Below are positions 10,482-20,040 of a stretch of 30,749 nt of DNA, piece after piece. Source of the stretch: Welwitschia mirabilis. Lineage: Eukaryota > Gnetophyta > Gnetopsida > Welwitschiales. The position numbers and the translations under genes were made by a program. A model generated the notes under the pieces. It searched no databases and was not told the origin of the DNA. It was given only the letters and a program-made list of their open reading frames with translations. Each line of letters begins with the position of its first letter. Positions within the stretch are counted from its first letter, which is position 1. The stretch spans positions 295,948,690-295,979,438 of the forward strand of contig JBOZIK010000001.1 in assembly GCA_051453625.1 (NCBI GenBank). The letters are read 5' to 3'.

Positions 10482-10610
10482 GAAAGGTTGAGACTTAGCC
10501 TACAAAAATCCATTGAAAGGTTAAGACCTAACCTGCAAAGTCCATTGGAAAGGTTGAGACTTAGCCTACAAAAGTTTATTTGTAAAGGTTACAGGTGAAC
10601 CTACAATACC
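10482..10610 (+). repeat. Tandem 33-bp repeats downstream of the LTR TATA box (LTR 1)
   Basis: Three clear copies of GAAAGGTTGAGACTTAGCC plus CTACAAAARTCCATTG start at 10482, 10515 and 10548, and a decayed fourth starts at 10582. The same array is at 16290-16414 in LTR 2 and 21513-21643 in LTR 3. It lies in the transcribed part of the LTR. Confidence 0.85.
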
Positions 10611-10889
10611 TAGAGGAGTGACGAAGATCGAGATTAAGCTTGATGATAAAATGATCGTCGAGAGTGGAGTAGGGAGTTTTTTGAACCACTATAAAATCCT
10701 ATGTGCATCTATTTCATATTTTATGCTTTCAGTTGGTTTTATTACTTTGAATACTTTTAGTCTTCCTTTGCATGCATGAATTTATTAGCAATTTATTTTG
10801 AGCAAGTTTTTATTATATCACAAGTTTTTTTTGTTTAATTTTTTAAAGAACCTATTCACCTCCCACCTTAGGGTTCTCCATCCTATTAA

Positions 10890-10902
10890 TGGGTATCAGA
10901 GC
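10890..10902 (+). promoter_or_regulatory. Primer binding site of the array element
   Basis: TGGGTATCAGAGC, which is the initiator tRNA-Met site TGGTATCAGAGC with one extra G. It starts one base after the LTR end. It marks the element as copia-like and fixes the plus-strand orientation. Confidence 0.85.
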
Positions 10903-10953
10903 TAATTCAAGTCTTTTTTTAGATTTTAACCAATCTATACTTTAGGATCCTAC

Positions 10954-11904
10954 AATGAGTAATCCATCTGACAGTTTTTCCACTGATCATCCACCCATGT
11001 TTGATAGGTTAAACTATGCATATTAGAAAGCTAGGATCCCTAGATGCAGATATAGAATAAGTTATCTATAAGGGTTATTTTGTGCCTATGTTGTCAAAAA
11101 TGGATGTCGATGATAATACCACATTAGTTCCCAATTCTTGAGATAAATAGACTGCCATTGACAAAACCAAAGCCACCATATATGCCTGTGCTCTTAATGC
11201 AATATTTTGTGTAGCCTGTGTAGATGATTTTAAACGTATAGTTAATTGTAATCATGCTAAAGAGGCTTAGGATATCTTTAAGGTATCACATGAAGGAACA
11301 TCAACCGTAAAGCAGGTCAAACTTTAAATGCTTATTTCTAGATTTGAAGACATCTATATGGACGAGGAGGAGACTTTACAAGAGTTTTTTTCAAGACTGA
11401 CTGATATTTTAAACTCTATAGCAAGTCCGAGAAAGGTTGGATGAAAGAAAGGTGGTTAAAAAGGTATTAAGGTCTGTATTAAAGATATTTGGGCCAAAGG
11501 TCACAGCCATCAAGGAGAGCAAGAACATAAATGTAATGGCACTAGAAGAAATACAAGGTAATCTAAAAACTTATGAACTTAAATTTGCTAAAGATAAGAA
11601 GAAAGGTATTACCTTAAAATGTGTGCAACAAGTCTACAGGCCTAAAAGATCAGATGAAGATTTGGATGATGATGAAGTATCTCTCCTAACCAGAAGATTT
11701 AGGAAGTTTTTACATAGAAATAAAAAGACAGGCAAGTCAAGTAAAATATCGAAAAGAAATCATTTGAAATATAGGAAGGAGAAAAATAAAAGTAAAGAAA
11801 TCCAATGCTACTCATGTAAAGGATTTAGTCATATGGCAAATGAGTGCCCAAACACTAAAAGAGACAACAGGAAATCAAGGAATTCTTCTTTTATTACAAC
11901 ATGA
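10954..11904 (+). pseudogene. Copia gag remnant with CCHC zinc knuckle
   Basis: The ATG at 10954 starts MSNPSDSFSTDHPPMF, the usual N-terminus of this copia gag group, followed by DRLNYAY, a TAG where TGG (Trp) is expected, then KAR. Later pieces such as KATIYACALNA, DIFKVSHEGTSTVKQVKL and ISRFEDIYMDEEETLQEFFS match the UBN2-type gag core. After a frameshift near 11437 the frame is open for 155 codons to 11904 and includes KIFGPKVTAIKESKNINVMA. It ends with the zinc knuckle CYSCKGFSHMANEC at 11806-11847 (C-x2-C-x4-H-x4-C; the usual Gly before His is Ser). Gag would form the particle and package element RNA. Several stops and the frameshift kill it. Confidence 0.85.
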
Positions 11905-11973
11905 GATAATGATAATGAGGACGATGATAATAGTATAGGTCAAGAGTCAAATAGAGACTAAAGATTATCCTTC

Positions 11974-12960
11974 ATGGCAATTATGCCTTCTCTCAAGAAC
12001 TTACCTAGCATATCAAAGCCTGATGACTTGGACATAATTGATGAAGAACAGGATGAGCTAGACGATACATGTCATAAGCTATGTGAAGAATGTGAAAATC
12101 TAGCAAAAAGGATAAATGATTTGAAGAAATTAGTAAAGTCCCTCACCAAAGAGAAGGAGAAAATTGAAACAAAGTACAAGTTACTAAAATCTGACAACTC
12201 TGATCTCTTGGCATAGGTAAAAGTTCTATCTTTCTTTGTTAATAAATTTTGTAGTGATTCTTCTAAGTTAGAATAGATGCTTGGAGTTCAAAAATCTACT
12301 GGATAAAAATCAGGTATTAGATTTATTTTCCAGAATCCACAAGAATAGGTAAATAGGAAATGTAAGTTTACTTCTAGAGTTTCTTGTAATTTTTGTGGTA
12401 AAATTAGACATTTAAAGTTGTTTTGCAATATTAGAAAGTTAATGCTTTTTTTAGATTTAGTGAATTCTTTTCCATTTAAATTGATTCCCAAGATAAGTAT
12501 ACTACATAAGTCTAATAAGACTAAGTGGGTAAGAGCTAATAATCTTAAAAGTCTTTTCACACAGACAGCTCTCAAAGGATTAAGTGTAAATAGCTAGTAT
12601 TTAGACATTGGATGCTCAAGGCACATGATAGAAGAAAGATAAAATTTTCAACACTTGAGAATTATTAATGAAGGAGATGTTACTTTTGGAAATAATGAAA
12701 AGGCAAGAATAGAAGGTATTAGATGCATCAAAGGAGGTAAGTTATCTAAACTCAATGATGTATTATATGTGAATGATTTAAAGCATAACTTATTAAGTAT
12801 TAATTAATTATACGATAAAAGAAACAAAATAGTTTTTAAAAAATAAAAGTGTAAAATTGTGCATGTAAAATCAAACATTATTGTTATTACAAAAAATTGA
12901 GTAGATAATGCTTATAGAATAGATGCTCATATGAATTTGTGCAACGATTAGTTAAACCAT
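11974..12960 (+). pseudogene. Copia coiled-coil, second zinc knuckle and protease remnant
   Basis: The segment opens with 80 codons (11974-12216) rich in Glu, Lys and Leu, including KLVKSLTKEKEKIETKYKLL, which looks like a coiled coil. A TAG (CAG decayed) ends it, and the frame goes on to a second knuckle, CNFCGKIRHLKLFC, at 12385-12426. At 12592-12640 comes the protease centre, YLDIGCSRHM, which in related elements is YLDSGCSRHM, so the catalytic D-S-G is D-I-G here, with a TAG in place of the preceding Trp. The next block (12650-12960), with INEGDVTFGNNEKARIEG and KLNDVLYVNDLKHNLLSI, is the standard post-protease region. After it, where gag-pre-integrase and integrase should start, the protein similarity ends. 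Confidence 0.85.
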
Positions 12961-13114
12961 GTGAACTACGACATTGAAAATAGAAACATTATCTTAAATT
13001 TATTAGAACTAAACATTTTCTAGAAAATAATAATATAAAACCCTATTTCTACAACATTCTTATTAATCACAAATATGAACTAGGGGTTAAGTTACCATCC
13101 TCCAGTTAATTGCA

Positions 13115-13255
13115 AGGTGGTTGACCAGATCCATGATTTGGTCGACCAGATGTGCTCAGTCAACTAGCCTAAAAGCCTAGTCACTTGAACCTCTTCCGAT
13201 ACTAAAAATGCACATCTCAATGAGTTAACTAGAACTTTAACTAGTCGACTAGACC
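13115..13255 (+). repeat. Internal copies of the paired GTCGAC motif
   Basis: The LTR motif recurs outside the LTR with cores at 13121 and 13142 (21 bp apart), 13160, and 13225 and 13245. Internal B has matching copies at 18736, 18757 and 18775. They lie just before the internal TATA box. Confidence 0.75.
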
Positions 13256-13328
13256 TAATAGATCATAGTGCATAAGTATCATTGATGAACCCAATTTTAC
13301 TCTTCAAATAACCCTACTTCACTATATC

Positions 13329-13336
13329 TATAAAAT
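13329..13336 (+). promoter_or_regulatory. Internal TATA box ahead of the second gene (copy A)
   Basis: TATAAAAT, about 200 bp upstream of the ATG at 13532. Copy B has TATAAAA at 18944-18950, 155 bp before its ATG. The pyrimidine-rich leader that follows is plant 5'-UTR-like. This suggests that the second gene had its own promoter. Confidence 0.5.
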
Positions 13337-13371
13337 AAAGAGGTGTTTGATTCATTTTCATTGTATTCTAG

Positions 13372-13374
<3 letters not shown>

Positions 13375-13427
<53 letters not shown>
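13375..13427 (+). repeat. CT microsatellite
   Basis: About 26 CT units in the leader of the second gene. The same place in copy B (near 18988-19000) has only a short CCTCTCTATCTCTC stretch, so the tract expanded in copy A. Confidence 0.95.
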
Positions 13428-13430
<3 letters not shown>

Positions 13431-13531
13431 ATAGATCTAGAGCTTTTTCTTTTAGATCTAGAGCTTTTCTCTTAGATCTATTAATTCTATCTTGTTTTTT
13501 TTTACTTCCAAGCTCTTGTGGAAAGGCTAAA

Positions 13532-14488
13532 ATGGCTTAAAGTCAATTAATGAGAAGAGAAAAGGAAACTCTAGCAAGAGAACCATATGTCTTCTACCAA
13601 ATAATGTCTGAAGAAGGTATTAAGAATTTTTTAGAGAAGTTTGAAAAGAATCCTATATGTCAAGAATGGTCTGTGGCTTCTTTAGAGATTAGAAAGCTCT
13701 AGGAGATGATTCAGCTTTTAAGAAACTAGAATCTTGAATATTTTCTTGATGTTTCTGATTCCACTTATCCTTTTCTTACTCATATGTTTTATTGCAATGC
13801 AACTTATAATCATGATTCAAGAACTCTTGAAACCCTTGTTTTGGAGAAGAGGCTAAGAATCACTGCAAACCTCATCTCTAATCTTACTAATCTTCCTAGA
13901 GGTAACTATAAAGCGTTTTGGCCTCTTCATGATACCATAGAAGATAAGCGAACAGTAACAAGGAATATCTATGATAAGTCTCATACTTGGAAATATACCA
14001 TTTCCACCTCCTTACTTACACCTAAATATTAATTTTTTAATTTGATCTTTACTTATAATTTTTTTCCATTAACAGGGCATCATGATGAGGCCTCCAGCTT
14101 TAGAGCATATCCTAGTAGGGACTGAGCATTTTATTGATGCTCCTGCCATCATACTAAAGAATATGGTCTCTTAGTTAGAATACCATGAGACTAGGGCCTT
14201 ACCCTACTCTATGCTTATCATAAATTTTTATTATCATTTTTATGTATTTTTTCATCTTAAGCTTGAAACCCTCCAACTTATAACACCCATTAGATGTATA
14301 ACTCTATCTCGCATGCACATCTTTATCCCTTTCAAGAAGTCCTTAAAATCATCCTCTCTAAAGGAAGACTCTTTTAATAAGACTCTTTCATACCTGAGAT
14401 GGATTGATTCTCGTACCGTACATATGAAGGAATCCCTCATAGCAACTGAGTATGACATTATTGACACTTCAATAGAAGCTACTAGCTA
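13532..14488 (+). pseudogene. Second gene of the array element, copy A (plant-transposon-protein-like)
   Basis: Two open blocks encode about 290 residues. Block 1 runs from the ATG at 13532 to about 14029 with stops at three places, and includes EPYVFYQIMSEEGIKNFLEK, LEYFLDVSDSTYPFL and RITANLISNLTNLPRGNYKA. Block 2 runs 14077-14488: MMRPPALEHILVGTEHFIDA, then TRALPYSMLIINFYYHFYVF, then SSSLKEDSFNKTLSYLRWI. Between them, 14030-14076 may be a short intron ending TTAACAG/GG. An acidic tail (EEEDLEKDSK, EEEKEKELD) continues to 14573 after a TAA. The layout resembles the family called putative plant transposon protein, with its LPYxxLIxxxxxHFxV block; I infer this from memory of the pattern and cannot check it. 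No catalytic motif is visible. It sits where integrase and RT should be. Confidence 0.55.
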
Positions 14489-15152
14489 AGCACACATGGG
14501 AGGATATGTAGAAGAAGAAGATTTAGAAAAAGATTCAAAATAGGAAGAAGAAAAAGAGAAGGAGTTGGATTAGAATTTTTTATTTAATTATGTTTTTTAC
14601 TGATGTGCTTTTGTTCTCTTCTTTGTCATTGATGTCAAAAGAGGAAGAATTAGATATTATTGTTTATTCTTTCAGATGTAGTATCCTCTTTATGAGCACT
14701 TTTACTTTGTATTGCTTATGTTTAATGAAATAAAAATGCACTTGTTTTATGCTATTCAATTTATGTCAAATCTATGCTTTAAATTTTTAAAGTGCAAATC
14801 ACGTCTCTATATGAACCTCAATTATCTAATATGCTAAACATTAAAGATTTAAGTGTTGTTATCATTTTTTGGCAATGAACTCTAAAATTTTCAATGATCA
14901 ATATACTAAATAGATTATGATCAAGCATGCTTCTAATAAATGTTGTTGTTCAAAAATGTTTTGGCATTTTCTTAATTCTCCAAATGTATACCTTAGGTTT
15001 TTTTTATTTTAACACAAAATTAGACTTATAAAAATGTATTATATTGTTTTCAAAAGGCTTAATATTTTGCAAAGAATGATAGACATTTTGTAAGGGAAAG
15101 TTTTCTTAGTCTTAAATAATTTTGCAACTAAGTCTTATTTGCCATCAATGTT
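14489..15152 (+). other. 3' untranslated part of internal region A
   Basis: AT-rich sequence between the second gene and the polypurine tract. At about 14628-14652 it holds ATTGATGTCAAAAGAGGAAG, a close relative of the polypurine context before LTR 2 at 15142-15165. Copy B lacks 14473-14757 but keeps the rest. Confidence 0.7.
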
Positions 15153-15163
15153 AAAGGAGGAGA
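15153..15163 (+). promoter_or_regulatory. Polypurine tract before LTR 2
   Basis: AAAGGAGGAGA, directly before the TG of LTR 2. It is the plus-strand primer site. The same tract is at 20433-20443 before LTR 3. Confidence 0.85.
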
Positions 15164-15164
15164 T

Positions 15165-16701
15165 TGTTAGATTATGTTTTACTAATTAATGTCAAACTAA
15201 TAATTTCTATGTAGCAAACGTTATGTATCTTATGCAAAAAATGTTAACCACTTGTAGGTTATAGGCTGAAGCCATGAATGTCAAAATCTAATCACTAGAA
15301 ACCTATTAAGTTTACTTACCCTTTTGAGGGATCGACCAGACTTTCAAGGGGTCGACTGCACCTAGGGCATACTCTCAGAATTGAACTAAATTCAAAGGGA
15401 TCAATTGAATTTCTGAGGGATTGACCAAACTTATGATTCTAATAGCTAGTTTCCCTAAACCAAATGAAAATGGTCGACCAGACTTATGATGGCATCAAAT
15501 AGATTTATATACCTAAGGACAGTATCCCTGAATCAAGTATCAAGGAGTTAACTAGATCTATGATGGGGTCGACCAGATTTGTAAACTAGAGAATAATACT
15601 CCTAAATTTATTATCAAGAAGTCGAATGAACCTTTGAAGGGGTCAACTAAACTTCAATACTATGTAGCTGATATCCCTAATTCAATTGTCATGGAGTCAA
15701 CTAGATACCTAAAGGGGTCAACCAAGCCTAATGCAAGAAATTGGAATGAAATTTTATTAGGACTAATAGGTGACTAGATGGGATTCAATTAGACCCTAAG
15801 GAGTCAATTGAATTAGGAGTCATAAGAAACTAGAGCAATAAAAAGTTCATTTGAATAACCTATGTAAGTCACAGCACTAGGAGGGGTCGACCAGACTTTT
15901 GAGGGGACGATCGCTAGAATGAAAGTGAAATTTTTTATCCATTATGTATCCATTAGATATTCATTTTCTAATTATTTATAGTCTTTCAAAGCACATTTTC
16001 AATTGTAATAAACCCTAAAATCCTTTTAATATAAATAGACAAAAAGAGATATGACTAAAAGGACTTTTTAACTCTTAATTAAAGGAGTAAATATTGTGAT
16101 ATTTACTATAGCATCTTGGCATTATACTCTTAACCAAGGATGATTTATCATTTGTTATATATGTGCATTCAAGGTCAAATCTAATGCTTTATTTATTGTA
16201 TTATCTATAGGAGGACATCAAAATCACTGTACCAAAGAACAAGTGATATCTATGCATCTTGACATTACTTCATCACTATCTTACATTATGAAAAGTTGAG
16301 ACTTAGCCTACAAAAGACCATTGAAAGGTTGAGACTTAGCCTACAAAATTCTGTTAAAACATTGAGACTTAGCCTATAAAAGTCAGTTTGTAAAGATTAT
16401 AAGTAAACCTCCAGTATTTAGAAACCTCCAGTATTTAGAAGAGTAACAAAGATCCAAATTAAGCTTGGTGATAAGTTGATCATTGAGAGTGGAGTAGGGG
16501 GTTTCCTGAACCACTATAAATCCTGCATGCATCTATTTGGTATTTTACGCTTTCAGTTAGTTATTTTCTTTACTTCTATTAGCTTTTCTTTTCATGCATG
16601 TTTTTAATTAGTGAATTATTTTGTATAAGTTTTTGGTACATCTTTGGTTCGTTTAGAATACTTTGTTTTATTTTTTAAGAACTTATTCACCCCCCATCTA
16701 G
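15165..16701 (+). repeat. LTR 2 (middle LTR), 3' end truncated
   Basis: It starts TGTTAGATTATG with intact TG. Motif pairs in U3 are at 15332/15352, 15401/15421, 15474/15495, 15548/15569, 15622/15643 and 15697/15718. TATA box 16030-16037; 33-bp array 16290-16414. A perfect 17-bp tandem duplication is at 16405-16421 and 16422-16438. The LTR breaks off at CCCATCTAG near 16701, about 20 bp short of the CA end, where gypsy-like sequence begins. Confidence 0.85.
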
Positions 16702-18167
16702 CATATGTAACCATAGCATCTTATGAGTGCAAATTTATAGAATTACTAAAATATTTCTTACATATGCATCTATACAAATACAATAAAGCAAATATCTTTA
16801 TTAGTAATCTTTTTCTTTTTGTTGCTATAAAAATATCCATCTTTTAATATAAGAATCTATCAAATTATAAAAAAAGCAAAGATAGCAAAATAAAATTGGT
16901 AAAGATAATAAGAAATTAAGAAATAAATTCCCCATGAAAACATATCCTTAAGAGAAATCGATTACAAATGTCTTATTAAAATAAGACTTAGTACTTCATA
17001 AAAAATAATGTCAATAGAAATAATAGAAAAAACAAGAATTTTAATTAAGTATAGCAATTGTGTTTAAAAGAAAATGAAACGTTCTTATTCAAAGTTATAC
17101 AAGTGACTAATAGTAGAGATCCAACCTTTAGAAAACTCCTAGTCAGTATTAGTATTAAAACTAGTATAATGGATATCAATGCTACTATTATAAAGAACAT
17201 CATGGGTATCAATGCTACTATTGTAAAGGAAATCATAATGTAAGAGAATGTCCATTACATAATAGAAACCTTTTTAAATGACAACCAAAAGAGCCTCAAG
17301 AATCAAAAAGTATTTCTCAATCAATAGGATAACTTTCAGTAGTAGTAGATAATAAAAGGGTGCAATTTCAAAGCTCTGTCATAGGAGGTAAGGCTTTACT
17401 TAATAATAAAGAAGTAATTTTTTTATTTGATTATGGAGCAATATATTACTTTATCTCCTAGAATTATTATAAGAAAAAAACTATGTTATGATTCAATTAA
17501 GGAATGCATAGAGTTAGCAAATAGCTTCATGTTTAAGGTTAATCAGTAAGTTTAATACTGTACTTTATCCGTAAGTTGGGGGGAGGGGGGTTTATTAGAT
17601 ACAACCAATTGTTTTTAACTTAGGAAAATACAATATTATTTTGGGTATGAATTGGTTAATATAGAATAGAATAGTTATAAATTATAAAAAGAATTAAGCA
17701 GAAATAATGAATCATAATCAAAGACTAATCTTTTAAGGTTATTACAAATTAATAATGGAGACATTAATTAATGAAAAGAATATAAAGAGCAAAATTAAGA
17801 GGGAATTATCAATTTATATGATATACCTAAAATCAACTAGATTAAAGAAAGCAGGAACTTTAGGAAAAAAAAATACCAATAGTTCAAGAATATCTTGATA
17901 TATATATAATAGAATTACCTTGAACGTCACCAGTCCAAGAAGTTAAGTTTTCCATTGAATTGATCCCAAAAACCCAACCAATTTCTAAGGCATCACATAG
18001 AATGTATCCTATAAAAATGAAAGAATTAAAAACATAGCTTAAAGAACTTCTATAAAAAGACTTCATTCATCCTAGTTTATCATCATGAGTAGCACCTATG
18101 TTATTTGTAAAGAAGAAGGATGAAATACTAAAATTATGCATTGATTATAGATAGCTAAATAAGGTTA
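16702..18167 (+). pseudogene. Ty3/gypsy fragment: gag end, zinc knuckle, protease, RT start
   Basis: The gag end is read at 16710-16847 (SYECKFIELLKYFLHMHLYK), matching the Y-E-x-K-F-x-E-L-x-R-Y gypsy gag block. A zinc knuckle, QCYYCKGNHNVRECP, is at 17207-17253, preceded by a 33-bp duplicate. The protease has VIFLFDYGAIYYFIS near 17416-17460 (family L-F-D-S-G-A-x-x-x-F-I-S; the Ser is Tyr) and YNIILGMNWL near 17630. RT begins PVQEVKFSIELIPKTQPISK near 17930 and reaches PMLFVKKKDE and LCIDYR by 18150, just before the gap. Stops occur throughout. No gypsy LTR or primer site was found, so both ends are cut. Confidence 0.85.
17171..17236 (+). repeat. 33-bp tandem duplication of the gypsy zinc-knuckle start
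   Basis: 17171-17203 and 17204-17236 are near-identical, each giving YQCYYxK-type sequence in the gag frame. The first copy has Tyr where the second has the second Cys, so only the second can be a knuckle. Confidence 0.8.
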
Positions 18168-18267
18168 NNNNNNNNNNNNNNNNNNNNNNNNNNNNNNNNN
18201 NNNNNNNNNNNNNNNNNNNNNNNNNNNNNNNNNNNNNNNNNNNNNNNNNNNNNNNNNNNNNNNNNNN
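18168..18267. other. Assembly gap of 100 N between gypsy and copia sequence
   Basis: Exactly 100 N, so its true length is unknown. Sequence before it is Ty3/gypsy RT; sequence after it is the copia post-protease block. The flanks do not match each other, unlike the other two gaps. The end of the gypsy fragment and its junction with internal B are therefore not visible. Confidence 0.9.
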
Positions 18268-18579
18268 CACTTGAGAATTATTAATGAAGGAGATGTTACT
18301 TTTGGAAATAATGAAAAGGCAAGAATAGAAGGTACAGGATGCATCAAAGGAGGTAAGTTACTTAAACTTAATGATGTGTTATATGTGAATGGTTTGAAGC
18401 ATAACTTAATGAGTATTACTCAATTATGTAACAAAGGTCATAAAATAGGATTTGAAAAATCAAAATGTGACATTGTACATATGAAATTAAATGTGATTAT
18501 TCTTACTATAAATCGAGCAAATAATGTTTATCGGATAGATGGTGGTGTCAATTTGTGCAACGATCAATTAAATCATTGA
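18268..18579 (+). pseudogene. Copia post-protease segment, copy B
   Basis: Open for about 100 codons and less damaged than copy A: IINEGDVTFGNNEKARIEGT, then CIKGGKLLKLNDVLYVNGLK, then HNLMSITQLCNKGHKIGFEK. It aligns base for base with 12652-12960. In full copia proteins this block follows the protease active site and precedes gag-pre-integrase and integrase. Here, as in copy A, similarity stops after NLCNDQLNH and no integrase follows. The shared breakpoint shows that the loss of integrase and RT predates the duplication. Confidence 0.85.
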
Positions 18580-18943
18580 ACTATACCATTAAAAATGGAA
18601 ACATTGGCTTAAATTTCATATGAACTAAATGTTTCCTGGAAAATTTTGATGTGAAACTCCATTTTGAAACTTTCTTAGTGATCACAAACATGAACTGTGG
18701 GTTAACTCACTATTCTCTAGCTGATTGCAAGGCATTCGACCAGATCCGGGATTTAGTCAATCGGATGTGGTCAGTTGACTAGACTAAAAGCCTAGTTGCC
18801 TAGACCTCTTCCTGTACTATGTACTCACTTCTCAATGGGTGGAATGGATTTTCAACCAATCGACTGGACCTAATGGATCATGGTGTAGAAGTACCATCAG
18901 TGGACCCGATTTCACTCTTCAAATCACCCTATTTCACCATCTT

Positions 18944-18950
18944 TATAAAA
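18944..18950 (+). promoter_or_regulatory. Internal TATA box ahead of the second gene (copy B)
   Basis: TATAAAA in CTTTATAAAAGAAAAATG, at the place matching 13329 in copy A and 155 bp before the ATG at 19099. It is a better match to a plant TATA box than copy A, which suggests it was the ancestral form. Confidence 0.5.
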
Positions 18951-19098
18951 GAAAAATGCGCCTAATTCATTTTCATTGTGGTCTAGCCCTCTCTATCTCT
19001 CAGATCTAGAGCTTTTTCTTCTCGATCCATATCTTTACTCTTAGATCTAGTAATTTTCTCTTGTTTTTCTTGCTTCTAAGCTCTTGAGAAAGGTAGAA

Positions 19099-20040
19099 AT
19101 GGCTAAAAGCCCTTCAAGAAAGAGAGTTAAAAAAACTCCAGTAAGAGATCCTATTGTCTTCTACCAAAGGATATTTGAGGAAGATATTGAGAAGTTTTTA
19201 GAGAAGTTCGAAAAAAAGGCTATTTGTCAAGAACGGTCAGTGGTAACGTTGGAGCTTAAAGAGCTTAAGGAGGTCATTTAGCTCCTAATAAATTAGGATC
19301 TTGACTATTTTCAAAATGTTTCTAGTTCCACTTGTCCTTTTCTTACTGATATGTTTGATTACAATTTAACCTATGATCGTGACTTAGGAACTCTTAAAAC
19401 CCTTATGTTGGGAAAGTAGATGAGGATCACTACAAACCTCATCTCTAATCTTACTAATCTTCTCAGAGGTAACTATGAAGAGTTTTGACCTCTTCGTAAT
19501 ACCATGGAAAACAAGCCAGTAGTGACCAGTGAGATATGTGGTAAGACTCACACTTGTAAAAACACATCATTTCCACTTCCTTGCTTATACCCAAGTACCG
19601 TTTCCTTCATTTGATTTTTCCTTATAATTTTCTGCCATTAGTGGGGTATTGTAATGAGGCCTCCAGCTATAAAGCATATTTGATGTAGCTGGTAGGGAAT
19701 GAGCATTCTATTAATGCTCCTAACATCATACTGAAGAATATGGTCGCTCAGTTGAAGTATCACAGAACTAGGGCCTTACCCTACTCTGTGCTTATCATAA
19801 ATTTGTGCCATCATTTTTGTGTACCATGTCATCCTAAGCTTGAAACCCTCTAACCCATGGCATTCATTAGGTATATAACACTATCTCACATGCACATCTT
19901 TCTCCCTTCCAAGAAGTCCTCAAAGTTATTCTCTCTGAAGGAAGCCTCTCCTAATCAAACTCTTTCATACCTAAGATGGATACAAGACATATGAAGGAAA
20001 CACTCATAACAGCTGGGTATGACATTGTTGACACTTTAAT
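19099..20040 (+). pseudogene. Second gene of the array element, copy B
   Basis: The ATG at 19099 matches copy A's at 13532. The first 61 codons are open to 19281 and start MAKSPSRKRVKKTPVRDPIV, a basic N-terminus like a nuclear or nucleic-acid-binding tail, then FYQRIFEEDIEKFLEKFEKK. Later blocks TCPFLTDMFDYNLTYDRDLG and RITTNLISNLTNLLRGNYEE match copy A in the same frame despite stops. Block 2 near 19651-20035 again has the MRPPAIKHI-, TRALPYSVLIINLCHHF- and SPNQTLSYLRWI-type parts, with more frameshifts. The gene is cut at about 20038 by a deletion that removed its end and the acidic tail. Agreement of the two copies supports a real ancestral protein. Confidence 0.55.

Larger units (their letters stand above)
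9461..10888 (+). repeat. LTR 1 (5' LTR of the array), 1428 bp
   Basis: It begins TATTAGATTATG (TG changed to TA) and ends CCTATTA (CA changed to TA), immediately before the primer site. It aligns along its whole length with the LTRs at 15165 and 20445. U3 holds the paired GTCGAC-type repeats (9619-9925), followed by a TATA box at 10224, a 33-bp repeat array at 10482-10610, and a typical plant LTR end with AACCTATTCACCTCCCACC. Confidence 0.85.

Noticed and set aside
14252-14467. Minus-strand 71-codon frame opposite the second gene
   Set aside because: It is the shadow of block 2 of the second gene, which is supported on the plus strand by copy B.
17045-17243. Opposing 61-63 codon frames in the gypsy gag region
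   Set aside because: Both are shadows of the frame that contains the zinc knuckle; the knuckle frame fits the gypsy order.
17930-18167. Gypsy-like RT as an integrated plant pararetrovirus
   Set aside because: The gag end, knuckle, protease and RT are in Ty3/gypsy order with gypsy-type spacing, and no movement-protein or other pararetrovirus feature is visible. The piece is too short to exclude it fully.
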